Assembly (NCBI GenBank): GCA_031179495.1 | Contig: JAPSHS010000002.1 | Location: 1-64,000 of the forward strand | Source: Kocuria sp. | Lineage (GTDB): Bacteria > Actinomycetota > Actinomycetes > Actinomycetales > Micrococcaceae | Direction: 5' to 3' | DNA: 64,000 bases | Shown: positions 54,783-62,938 of the stretch, piece after piece | Layout: each line of letters opens with the position of its first letter | Numbering within the stretch: position 1 is the first letter of the stretch | Translations under genes and position numbers: made by a program | Notes under the pieces: generated by a model | Database searches by the model: none | The model's input: the letters and a program-made list of their open reading frames with translations, nothing else | Told to the model about the DNA's origin: nothing

Positions 54783-56537
54783 ATGTTGAACAGACTGCAC
54801 GACGCCCTGCGGCTGCGGACCAGCCCCACCATCTTCTTCGGCTCCGCGCTGGTGATCATCGCCTTCGTGGTGCTGACCCTCGCGTTCACGGAGTCCATGG
54901 ACGCGTTCTTCGCGGAGGGCTCCACCTGGGTCATCGACCAGCTCGGCTGGTTCTACATCATGGGGGTGACCGTCTTCCTCCTGTTCCTCGTCTACCTGAT
55001 GGTGAGCCGGTTCGGCCAGGTCCGGCTCGGGGCCGACCACGAACGCCCCGAGCACACGAACCTGTCCTGGTTCTCCATGCTCTTCGCGGCCGGGATCGGG
55101 ACGATCCTGATGTTCTGGGCCGTCGCCGAGCCGGTGAACCACTTCGCGAACCCGCCCCGGCAGGGCGTGGAGCCGGCCTCCCTCGAGGCCGCGACCGAGG
55201 CCATGGGCTTCACGCTCTACCACTTCGGGCTGCACACCTGGACGATCTTCACCCTCCCGGCCCTGTCCTTCGGCTACTTCATGTACAAGCGCAACCTGCC
55301 GCCGCGGGTCAGCTCCATGTTCCAGCCGCTGCTGGGCGAGCGGATCCACGGTCCCGTCGGCCGGTCCATCGACATCCTCGCGATCGTCGGCACGCTCTTC
55401 GGCGTCGCGGTCTCCATCGGGCTGGGCACCATGCAGATCAACAGCGGCCTGGCCCGGCTCCTCGGCATCTCCGAGTCCGCCCTGTCCCAGATCCTCATCA
55501 TCGCCGCGGTGAGCCTCGTGGCCTCCGTGTCGGTCGCGCTCGGCCTGGACCGCGGCATCAAGCGACTGTCCAACACCAACATCCTCATCGCGATCGGCCT
55601 GCTGGTCTTCATCCTCGTCTCCGGACCCACCGTCATGATGCTCAAGGGCACGGTCGAGTCCGCCGGCACCTACCTGTCGATGCTGCCCGCGCTCGCCTTC
55701 TGGAACGACACCCTCGCGGACACCGGGTGGCAGAGCGGCTGGACCGTCTTCTACTGGGCCTGGACCATCACCTGGTCCCCGTTCGTGGGCATCTTCATCG
55801 CGCGCATCTCCCGCGGCCGCACCATCCGGGAGTTCGTCTCGGGCGTGCTCGCCCTCCCCACGCTGTTCTCCGTCATCTGGTTCGGGATCTTCGGCATGGG
55901 CGTCTTCGACATCGAGCTCAACGGTGGGGGCGGACTGGTCGAGGCCGTCGTCGACGAGGGGGACGTCCCCGGCGCGATGTTCGTCTTCCTGGAGAACTTC
56001 CCGTACTCCACCGTCACCTCCGCGGTGGGCGTGCTGATCGTCGTGCTGTTCTTCATCACCTCGATCGACTCCGCCGCCCTGGTCATGGACACCATGGGCA
56101 GCGGCCACGAGGAGGAGGCCCCGGTGCACCAGCGGGTGTTCTGGGTCGTGGCCATCGGGCTCATCGCCGCGATCCTGCTGACCGCCACCGGCGCCACGGG
56201 GCTGACCGCCCTGCAGAACGTGGCCATCCTCATCGGGCTGCCCTTCTTCGTGCTGGGCTACGTGATGATCTACTCGCTGCTGAGAGCCCTGCGCGAGGAC
56301 GCCGGCGAAGTGGGCGTCCTGCCCACCCGCCAGTGGCGGCGGGTGCTGCCCCCCGAGGAGTTCCGGCGACGCACCAGCACCGGTCAGGTGGACGAGGAGG
56401 TCGTCGTGGCCCCCGACTACGTGCACGGGTCGGAGCCGGACAACGCCCCGAGCATCGAGCACCCGGAGCAGCCCGACTACGTGCTCGAGCACCGCACCAG
56501 CACCGGCTCGCTGACGCGGGTCCGCGGCATCGAGTAG
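54783..56537 (+). CDS. BCCT family betaine/carnitine/choline transporter
   Basis: The 584-residue protein has twelve membrane helices and the BCCT signatures: FAAGIGTILMFWAVAEPVNH in helix 3 and the aromatic FYWAWTITWSPFVGIFIARI in helix 8. The helix 3 glycine motif differs from the GMGIG of sodium-coupled glycine-betaine carriers, so the coupling ion and substrate (betaine, choline or ectoine) are uncertain. The hydrophilic C-terminal tail (about 505-584) is acidic and could sense osmotic strength, as in BetP. The ATG follows GGGGAGGCAC. Confidence 0.93.
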   Translation: MLNRLHDALRLRTSPTIFFGSALVIIAFVVLTLAFTESMDAFFAEGSTWVIDQLGWFYIMGVTVFLLFLVYLMVSRFGQVRLGADHERPEHTNLSWFSMLFAAGIGTILMFWAVAEPVNHFANPPRQGVEPASLEAATEAMGFTLYHFGLHTWTIFTLPALSFGYFMYKRNLPPRVSSMFQPLLGERIHGPVGRSIDILAIVGTLFGVAVSIGLGTMQINSGLARLLGISESALSQILIIAAVSLVASVSVALGLDRGIKRLSNTNILIAIGLLVFILVSGPTVMMLKGTVESAGTYLSMLPALAFWNDTLADTGWQSGWTVFYWAWTITWSPFVGIFIARISRGRTIREFVSGVLALPTLFSVIWFGIFGMGVFDIELNGGGGLVEAVVDEGDVPGAMFVFLENFPYSTVTSAVGVLIVVLFFITSIDSAALVMDTMGSGHEEEAPVHQRVFWVVAIGLIAAILLTATGATGLTALQNVAILIGLPFFVLGYVMIYSLLRALREDAGEVGVLPTRQWRRVLPPEEFRRRTSTGQVDEEVVVAPDYVHGSEPDNAPSIEHPEQPDYVLEHRTSTGSLTRVRGIE

Positions 56538-56559
56538 TTCCCCGGCCCCCGCGGACCGG

Positions 56560-56596
56560 GAGCGGTCTCCCGGCGGCACCCGGCGGGAGACCGCTC
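56560..56596 (+). terminator. Terminator after the BCCT gene
   Basis: A perfect 13-bp stem (56560-56572 with 56584-56596) with an 11-nt loop lies 22 nt after the stop. Confidence 0.85.
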
Positions 56597-56618
56597 GTTC
56601 CGTGCCCGCCGCCGGCGA

Positions 56619-56624
56619 TAGGAT
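56619..56624 (+). promoter_or_regulatory. -10 element for the 90-residue gene
   Basis: TAGGAT lies 34 nt before the ATG at 56659, and overlaps the palindrome at 56622-56637. Confidence 0.5.
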
Positions 56625-56637
56625 GGTGATCACCATC
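56622..56637. promoter_or_regulatory. 16-bp perfect palindrome, candidate operator
   Basis: GATGGTGATCACCATC reads the same on both strands. It covers the end of the -10 element and the predicted transcription start of the gene at 56659, where a bound repressor would block RNA polymerase. Confidence 0.55.
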
Positions 56638-56658
56638 ACATCGACATCGGGGGACGTC

Positions 56659-56931
56659 ATGGCGAAGGACAAGCAGGCCACCGGCCCGGACGGGGAGCAG
56701 CAGCACCGCATCCTCGACAAGCTCAACCAGATCGCCCTGCGGGTCTACGGGTCCGGGGACCACTCTCCGCACGACACGCAGGGGGAGCCCATGAGCCAGG
56801 CGACGAAGGAGTGGTACCAGAACGTGCAGGAGCACTTCTACGTGGAGAAGGACCAGCACGGCAACGAGTACCTCTACCACAAGGACGACTCCCCGGAAGG
56901 GCCCCGTGGCAGCACCGAGCGCAACTGGTGA
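56659..56931 (+). CDS. Small hydrophilic protein of unknown function
   Basis: The 90-residue protein has no membrane segment or cysteine. It is rich in charged residues, His and Gln, with a helical stretch at about 15-32 and the aromatic EHFYVEKDQHGNEYLYHKDD near the end. No family is recognised. The ATG follows GGGGGACGTC. Its own promoter with a palindrome, and terminators on both sides, make it a single-gene regulated unit. Confidence 0.7.
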   Translation: MAKDKQATGPDGEQQHRILDKLNQIALRVYGSGDHSPHDTQGEPMSQATKEWYQNVQEHFYVEKDQHGNEYLYHKDDSPEGPRGSTERNW

Positions 56932-56942
56932 GCGGACACCGT

Positions 56943-56973
56943 GAACGGGGAACCTGTCGACGGTTCCCCGTTC
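56943..56973 (+). terminator. Terminator after the 90-residue gene
   Basis: A perfect 12-bp stem (56943-56954 with 56962-56973) with a 7-nt loop lies 11 nt after the stop. The remaining 157 bp to the GAF-ANTAR stop show no feature. Confidence 0.85.
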
Positions 56974-57130
56974 CGGCTGGCGGGGTCGGGTCGAAGGTGC
57001 AGCCCCCGGGTCCTGCGGTGGTGGGCATCGGGGAGTGAGAACCAGTCCGGGCACCCGTCACGCCACCCGTCCCGTGCAGGTCGTGCCCGTCCTCAAGGCG
57101 GAGGAGCAGGCAGGCGGACGGTCCCGGTCC

Positions 57131-57928
57131 CTATCGGGATCGCCGCGGAGCCGTGGACCGCTCGGTCTCCTCGCCGGTGAGGGAACCGGTGGCGGCCAGC
57201 TGCTCGGCGACGTCCCGGAGCTTGGTGTTCGTCTGGGAGCTGACGGTGGTGAGGATGACGAACGCCTGCTGGGACGTGATCTTGAACCGCTCCATGAGGA
57301 CGCCCTTGGCCTGGCCGATGAGGTCCCGCGTGGCCAGTGCCTCCTGGAGGTGGCTGATCCTCAGGGCCTCGGCGAAGGCGACGGCCGCGTGCGCCGCCAC
57401 CAGCATCCCGATCTCCTCCGACTCCTCGGTGAACGCGCCGACCTCGGCTCCGTAGAGGTTGAGCGCCCCGAGGACGTCCCCGTCGGTGTAGAGCTGGAAG
57501 GCGAGCATGGACGTCGCCCCGGCCTCCAGGGCGGCCGGGGCGAACCGCGGCCACCGGGCCTCGTGGTGGAAGTCGGGCACGCGCACGATCCGCTGCTCGT
57601 AGGCGGCGTCCAGGCAGGGTCCCTCCCCGGTCTCCTGCTGCAGCTCGTCCACCCGGCGGGGCATCTCGCCGGAGGCGGCGTGGGACTCGACGGTGCGCCG
57701 GTGCTGGGCGACCGAGATCGAGGCCCCCGCGACCCCCGGGATGAGCTCCAGCGCCGCGTGGACCATGGCCCCGAGGGTGCCCCCCAGGTCCTCCTCGGTC
57801 TGCAGGGCACGGGCCAGATCGCCCAGTCGCTCGGCCAGATCGCGGTCGATGCTCCCCGACCGGTGCTCGCCGGCAGTGCACTCGGTCTTCGGCTTCTGTT
57901 CCGTGCTCATGGCTCCAGTCTTCCCCAT
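57131..57928 (-). CDS. GAF and ANTAR domain-containing transcription antitermination regulator
   Basis: The 265-residue protein has a GAF sensor domain (about 30-180, with GEGPCLDAAYEQR and LGALNLYG) and a C-terminal ANTAR RNA-binding domain (about 190-250, RDLIGQAKGVLMERFKITSQ). Such proteins are common in actinobacteria; the ligand is unknown. ATG 57928 has a GAGGAC ribosome-binding site. ATG 57910 (6 residues shorter) lies 6 nt after AAGACT and could be a leaderless start. It is co-oriented with the ROK gene 64 nt upstream. Confidence 0.88.
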   Translation of the reverse strand: MGKTGAMSTEQKPKTECTAGEHRSGSIDRDLAERLGDLARALQTEEDLGGTLGAMVHAALELIPGVAGASISVAQHRRTVESHAASGEMPRRVDELQQETGEGPCLDAAYEQRIVRVPDFHHEARWPRFAPAALEAGATSMLAFQLYTDGDVLGALNLYGAEVGAFTEESEEIGMLVAAHAAVAFAEALRISHLQEALATRDLIGQAKGVLMERFKITSQQAFVILTTVSSQTNTKLRDVAEQLAATGSLTGEETERSTAPRRSR

Positions 57929-57992
57929 GGCCGGTCCTCAGGAGACCGGAGGGGGAAACTCATTGCAGACGGGAACAGGGAGGCGGACGCCG

Positions 57993-59213
57993 TCACCCGG
58001 TGGTCAGTGCGGCGCACGCGGCTTCGATGGACTCCGGGGACAGGACGTGGTCGATGGCCAGCACGGCCGCGCCCATGACCCCCGCCCGGTCCCCGGCGAC
58101 CGAGGGCACGATCCGCAGGTGCTCCGTGGCCAGCGGCAGGGACCGCTGGTAGACGACCTCGCGGATGCCGGCCAGCAGGTGTTCCCCGGCCTGGGCCAGG
58201 CTGCCGCCGATCACGATCACGGACGGGTTGATCAGGTTCACGCAGGCGGCCAGCACCTCGCCGATGTCCCGTCCCGCCTGGCGGATCACCTGCACGGCCC
58301 CGGCGTCACCGGAACGGACGAGGTCGATGACGTCCTGGCTCGACGCCAGCCCCCCGCCCGTCCGCTCGTTCAGGGCCGACACCAGGGCCGGGCCCCCGGC
58401 CAGTGCCTCGAGGCACCCCGTGTTGCCGCACCGGCAGACCACCTCGCCCCCGTAGGCGACCCGGACATGGCCGAGATCCCCCGCGGTTCCCTGCGCGCCG
58501 CGCTGGAGCGAGCCGCCGGAGATGATCCCGGCACCGATCCCCGTGGCCACCTTGACGAACATCAGCTCGGTGCTCCCGGGCCAGTGGAAGCTGCGCTCGC
58601 CCAGGGCCATGATGTTGACGTCGTTGTCCACCAGGACGGGAACGTCATAGCTCTCCTGCACCCGGGCCGGGACGTCGAACCGGTCCCACCCCGGCATGAT
58701 GGGCGGATTGATGGGCCGGCCCGTCCGGTGCTCCACGGGTCCCGGCAGACCGATGCCGATGGCGGCCAGCTCCGAGGCCTGGAGAGCGCTCCGGGCGAGC
58801 AGCGTCCCGACGGTGCCCGCGAGCCAGCCCAGCACCGCGTCGGGACCGTCGCCGATCGTCAGCGCCTGGCGCTCCTCGGCGAGCTCCCGCCCGGAGAGGT
58901 CCGCCAGGACCGCCCGGGCGTGCGTCGCCCCGATGTCCGCCCCGACGACCGCCCGGGCACCGGGATTGAGCGCGAACAGCGACGGCGGGCGCCCGCCGGT
59001 GGAGGCGGCGCCGCCGTAGGGGGCGACGAGGCCCAGCGCCATGAGGGTGTCCACGCGGGAGGCCACGGTGGAACGGGCCAGTCCGGTGAGCTGAGCGAGC
59101 TCCGCCCGTGTTCTCGGCCGCCCGTCGCGCAGCAGCTGGAACACCTCGCTCGCGCCCGGGGCGGGCGAGATCACAGGACGCGGCGCCGTCGCCCGGGGGT
59201 GACTCTCCAACAC
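57993..59213 (-). CDS. ROK family transcriptional repressor
   Basis: The 406-residue protein has an N-terminal winged helix (about 20-75, AELAQLTGLARSTVASRVDT) and a ROK sugar-kinase-like domain with the phosphate motif GADIGATHARAVLADL and the zinc motif CRCGNTGCLEAL. Such XylR/NagC-like repressors respond to sugars and usually control a neighbouring sugar transporter, here the divergent CUT2 operon. GTG 59213 (VLESHPRA) was chosen as the start nearest the conserved region; a longer frame to 59267 has an unlikely Cys-rich N-terminus. Confidence 0.9.
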   Translation of the reverse strand: MLESHPRATAPRPVISPAPGASEVFQLLRDGRPRTRAELAQLTGLARSTVASRVDTLMALGLVAPYGGAASTGGRPPSLFALNPGARAVVGADIGATHARAVLADLSGRELAEERQALTIGDGPDAVLGWLAGTVGTLLARSALQASELAAIGIGLPGPVEHRTGRPINPPIMPGWDRFDVPARVQESYDVPVLVDNDVNIMALGERSFHWPGSTELMFVKVATGIGAGIISGGSLQRGAQGTAGDLGHVRVAYGGEVVCRCGNTGCLEALAGGPALVSALNERTGGGLASSQDVIDLVRSGDAGAVQVIRQAGRDIGEVLAACVNLINPSVIVIGGSLAQAGEHLLAGIREVVYQRSLPLATEHLRIVPSVAGDRAGVMGAAVLAIDHVLSPESIEAACAALTTG

Positions 59214-59328
59214 TTTTTCAGTAGAGCACGGCGACTTGTGGGGGTCAAGCACGTCACAAACGCACAAACTCCTGGCGACTTTTGGAGGACCCTCGACAGA
59301 AGTCTGTGGTGCGTGTCACAGTGACGGC
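59214..59328. promoter_or_regulatory. Divergent control region of the ROK repressor and CUT2 transporter
   Basis: This 115-bp gap is AT-richer than its surroundings. It holds ACTTGTG (59234-59240) facing two CACAAA copies (59255-59260 and 59263-59268), a layout suited to a dimeric repressor. A second element, GTCAC-A-GTGAC (59315-59325), overlaps a possible -10 (CACAGT, 59317-59322) that is 6 nt before the ATG of the ATPase gene and 18 nt after TCGACA (59293-59298). Operator identity is inference. Confidence 0.5.
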
Positions 59329-60837
59329 ATGAACGAGCCCACGAGCTCTCCGGTGCTGACCGTCACCGGGCTGTCGAAGTCCTTCTTCGGGGTGCCGGTG
59401 CTGGAGGACGTGACCCTCCGGCTGCACGCCGGCGAGGTGCACGGCCTGGTCGGCGAGAACGGGGCCGGGAAGTCGACCCTGATGAAGATCCTCGCGGGCG
59501 TCCACGACCGGGACGCGGGAACCGTGGAGATCGACGGCACGCCCGTCGAGTTCCACCACCCCACCCAGGCCCACACGGCCGGGCTGTCGACGGTGTTCCA
59601 GGAGTTCAATCTGCTGCCCGACCGCACGGTCGCCGAGAACGTGTTCCTCGGCCGCGAGCCGCGCAGGGGCCTGCTCGTCGACAAGCGGGCCATGAACTCG
59701 ATGACGAGCGCCCTGCTCGAGGACCTGGGCATCACCAGCATCCGGCCCACCACCACGGTCGGCTCGTTGTCGGTGGCGCAGCAGCAGGTCGTGGAGATCG
59801 CCAAGGCCATCAGCTACGACGCCCGCATCGTCTCCATGGACGAGCCGACGGCGGCCCTCGCGGGCCCCGAGGTGGACCTGCTGTACGCGATCATCCGCCG
59901 GCTCCGGGCACGCGGCACCGCCATCCTGTACGTGTCCCACCGGCTCAAGGAGATCTTCGACCTCTGCGACACCATCACGGTCCTCAAGGACGGACGCGTC
60001 GTCGGCACCGAGCCCGCGTCCGCCATGGACGACGCCGCGCTGGTGCGCATGATGGTGGGCCGTCCGATCTCGGCCTACTTCCCGGAGGAGCTGCCCGGCA
60101 CCGCCGTGGGGCCGGCCCTCCTGCGGATCGAGGGCGGCGGCAACGACCAGCTCGACGCCGTCGACCTGACGCTGCGCGCGGGGGAGATCGTGGGGGTCGC
60201 CGGGCTGCAGGGCTCCGGGCGCACGGAACTGGTGGAGGCCGTCTTCGGCGTCCACCCGTTCACCCGCGGGCGCCTGGAACTGGACGGCGAGCCGTACACG
60301 GCGTCCTCGCCGCGCCAGGCCGTCCGGCGCGGCGTCGCCCTGATCACGGAGGACCGCAAGTCCCAGGGGCTGAGCCTCGACCAGTCCGTCCTGGACAACG
60401 CCCTGGGCGTCATCCGCTCCGTCTTCCCGCGGCGGACGGCCGCGGCCCGCAAGGAGGTCCCCGGGGTGCTCTCCTCGCTCGAGGTGGTGGCCCGGGACCT
60501 GGACCAGGAGGTCCAGTACCTCTCGGGCGGCAACCAGCAGAAGGTCGTCCTCGCCAAGTGGCTGGCCGTGGACCCGCGCGTCGTGCTGCTCGACGAGCCC
60601 ACCCGCGGGATCGACGTGGGGGCCAAGATCGCCGTCTACGACCTGATGCGCAGGCTCGCCGCCGAGGGCAAGGCCATCCTCATGGTCTCCAGCGAGCTGC
60701 CGGAGGTCCTGGGCATGTCCAGCCGGATCGTCGTCATGCGGGACGGCCGGATCGCCGGCGAGCTGCCGCCGGACTCGACCGAGGAGCAGGTGCTGCAGCT
60801 GGCCACCGGCGCCCGCACGGAGAGGGCGACGAGATGA
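59329..60837 (+). CDS. CUT2 sugar ABC transporter ATP-binding protein
   Basis: The 502-residue protein has two fused ABC ATPase domains as in RbsA/XylG. Domain 1 has Walker A GENGAGKST and Walker B IVSMDEPTA with a degenerate signature (SLSVAQQQV). Domain 2 has a changed Walker A (GLQGSGRTE), the full signature YLSGGNQQKV and Walker B VVLLDEPTRG. This asymmetry is normal in the family. The stop overlaps the next start (ATGA). It energises import of a pentose or similar sugar; the substrate is not known. Confidence 0.94.
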   Translation: MNEPTSSPVLTVTGLSKSFFGVPVLEDVTLRLHAGEVHGLVGENGAGKSTLMKILAGVHDRDAGTVEIDGTPVEFHHPTQAHTAGLSTVFQEFNLLPDRTVAENVFLGREPRRGLLVDKRAMNSMTSALLEDLGITSIRPTTTVGSLSVAQQQVVEIAKAISYDARIVSMDEPTAALAGPEVDLLYAIIRRLRARGTAILYVSHRLKEIFDLCDTITVLKDGRVVGTEPASAMDDAALVRMMVGRPISAYFPEELPGTAVGPALLRIEGGGNDQLDAVDLTLRAGEIVGVAGLQGSGRTELVEAVFGVHPFTRGRLELDGEPYTASSPRQAVRRGVALITEDRKSQGLSLDQSVLDNALGVIRSVFPRRTAAARKEVPGVLSSLEVVARDLDQEVQYLSGGNQQKVVLAKWLAVDPRVVLLDEPTRGIDVGAKIAVYDLMRRLAAEGKAILMVSSELPEVLGMSSRIVVMRDGRIAGELPPDSTEEQVLQLATGARTERATR

Positions 60838-61844
60838 ACGCGTTCTCGAGGCTCACCTCCACCCACATCGTCTACCTCGTGGTGCTGCTGACCTTCGTCG
60901 CCGGCACGGTGCTCGTCGGGGCCGCCGGGCGCAGCTTCGTCAGCGCGGGCAACATCTCGGCCGTCCTCACCGGCACCAGCGTGCTCGGGTTCATCGCGAT
61001 CGGCCAGACGCTCGTGATCCTGGTGGGGAGCCTCGATCTGTCCGTCCCGTACGTCGTCAGCCTCGCGAGCCTGCTCTCGGCCGGGATCATGGCCAACCAG
61101 CCGGGGAACATCCTGCCCGGTGTGGCCGCGGCGCTGCTGGTCTCGGCGGGCATCGGCCTGGTCAACGGCCTGGTGGTGTCCGGGCTGAAGGTGCACGGCT
61201 TCATCGCCACGCTGGGCACCGGGCTGATCGTCAGCGGCTACCTCGCCACCAACTACAAGGGCAGCGCGGGGCAGACACCCGTGGCCTTCCGGCTGGTCGG
61301 AGCCACCGGCATCGGCCCGGTCCCGGTCTCCACGCTGATCATGCTGGCCTGCGCGGGCGCGGTGCTGCTGATGCTGACGCGCACGCGCCTGGGGCACCAC
61401 ATGTACGCCGTGGGCGGGGACATCAGGGTCGCCCGGATGTCCGGGATCCAGACCGGCACCCCGATCGTCGCCGCCCACGTGATCTGCTCCCTCATGGCCG
61501 GCCTGGCGGGACTGCTCCTGGCGGCGCGGCTCGGCGTGGGCAGCCCCACGATCGGTGCCCAGGGCGGCTACGACCTGCTCTCGATCGCCGCCGTCGTCCT
61601 CGGTGGAACGCTCCTGTCCGGCGGCAAGGGCTCCCTGGTCGGGACGCTGGGCGGCGTGCTGATCTTCGCGATGATCGACAACATCATGAGCGTCATGCAG
61701 ATCAACCCGTTCCTCAAGGACGTCGTGCGGGGCATCGTCATCGTGGTCGCCGTCGCCGTGTACGCCCGGCGCAGGGTGGCCCGCCGGGCCACCCGCTTCG
61801 GCCACCACGAGCACGTCCGGAACGAGCAGGAGGTGTCGGCATGA
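60834..61844 (+). CDS. CUT2 sugar ABC transporter permease (first)
   Basis: The 336-residue protein has about ten membrane segments and the family motifs FIAIGQTLVILVGSLDLSV and GLVNGLVVSGLKVHGFIATL, plus AVVLGGTLLSGGKGS near the ATPase contact. It overlaps the ATPase gene and the second permease by 4 nt each. Having two different permeases points to a heterodimer rather than the homodimer of ribose or xylose systems. Confidence 0.93.
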   Translation: MNAFSRLTSTHIVYLVVLLTFVAGTVLVGAAGRSFVSAGNISAVLTGTSVLGFIAIGQTLVILVGSLDLSVPYVVSLASLLSAGIMANQPGNILPGVAAALLVSAGIGLVNGLVVSGLKVHGFIATLGTGLIVSGYLATNYKGSAGQTPVAFRLVGATGIGPVPVSTLIMLACAGAVLLMLTRTRLGHHMYAVGGDIRVARMSGIQTGTPIVAAHVICSLMAGLAGLLLAARLGVGSPTIGAQGGYDLLSIAAVVLGGTLLSGGKGSLVGTLGGVLIFAMIDNIMSVMQINPFLKDVVRGIVIVVAVAVYARRRVARRATRFGHHEHVRNEQEVSA

Positions 61845-62938
61845 GCGCCGCGGTCACGGACCGGTCCGCGGTCCTGCAGCAGAACCGTGCGCCGTGGCAC
61901 GAACGCGCGCTGCGTGCCCTGCGGACGCCCGGGGGAGCCGTCTTCGTGCTCCTCGTGGTGCTGCTGCTCGCGGCCATCGCCGTCAACCCGTCCTTCGGGG
62001 AACCGGGGTCCCTGATCCGGTTCGTCGGCCGCACGGCGCCGATCGCCATCGCCGCCATCGGCCAGTACTTCGTGATCGTCTCCGGGGAGTTCGACCTGTC
62101 CATGGGCTCGGTGGTCACCGCCCAGGTGTTCGTCGCCGGCAACCTCATCGGCCAGGACGACAGCCGGACCGTGCCCGTCCTGGTGCTCATGCTCGTCCTC
62201 GGTGCCCTCGTGGGTCTCGTCAACGGCCTGGTGACCACGCTGCTGAAGGTCCCGAGCTTCATCGTGACCCTCGGCACCATGCTCGCCCTGCTCGGACTGG
62301 TGCTCTACTGGACCGGCGGCGCCGCCACGGGCAACCCCGCGGACAGCTTCCGGCAGATCGGCCGCGGCGGCGTCCAGGACGTCCCGGTCCTGGAGGTCCT
62401 GCCCTATCCAGTGGTCCTCGTGACCGTCATCGCGGCGGCCGCCTTCTGGCTCATGCGCCGGCCCTACGGCCGCACGCTCATCGCCGTGGGCGACAACCCG
62501 CGGGCCGCGGCCCTCACGGGGGCCCGGGTGTGGTGGGTGCGCACCCGGGCGTTCATGCTCTCCTCCCTGGCCGCGACCGTGGCGGGGATCATCCTCGTGG
62601 GCTACGCCGGTGTGCACCCCTCCGTGGGGCGCGGCTACGAGTTCACGGCCATCACCGCCGTCGTCCTCGGCGGGGTCGTGCTGGGCGGCGGCCGCGGCTG
62701 GGTGCTCTCCGCGGCGGCCGGCGCCTTCGCGCTCGAGACCCTCTTCGCGCTCCTGAACTTCCTGGGCGTCCAGTCGACCTGGCGGGACACCGTCCAGGGC
62801 GTGATCATCATCCTCGCCGTCGCCGCCGGGACGCAGACGTGGCGGCGCCGGCGGCGCGGTCGCACCGCACCGGCCCAGGCCCCGAAGCACGTCATCGCAG
62901 CACAGCCCGCCCCGGGCTCCGACCAGGAAGGTACATGA
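61841..62938 (+). CDS. CUT2 sugar ABC transporter permease (second)
   Basis: The 365-residue protein has about ten membrane segments and the same motifs in a diverged form: IAAIGQYFVIVSGEFDLSMG, LVNGLVTTLLKVPSFIVTLG and AVVLGGVVLGGGRG. The N-terminal 30 residues and C-terminal 30 residues are polar and cytosolic. It overlaps both neighbours by 4 nt. Confidence 0.93.
   Translation: MSAAVTDRSAVLQQNRAPWHERALRALRTPGGAVFVLLVVLLLAAIAVNPSFGEPGSLIRFVGRTAPIAIAAIGQYFVIVSGEFDLSMGSVVTAQVFVAGNLIGQDDSRTVPVLVLMLVLGALVGLVNGLVTTLLKVPSFIVTLGTMLALLGLVLYWTGGAATGNPADSFRQIGRGGVQDVPVLEVLPYPVVLVTVIAAAAFWLMRRPYGRTLIAVGDNPRAAALTGARVWWVRTRAFMLSSLAATVAGIILVGYAGVHPSVGRGYEFTAITAVVLGGVVLGGGRGWVLSAAAGAFALETLFALLNFLGVQSTWRDTVQGVIIILAVAAGTQTWRRRRRGRTAPAQAPKHVIAAQPAPGSDQEGT

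Noticed and set aside
59214..59267. Longer ROK start giving a Cys-rich N-terminus
   Set aside because: It would run through the divergent control region and the added residues look non-coding.
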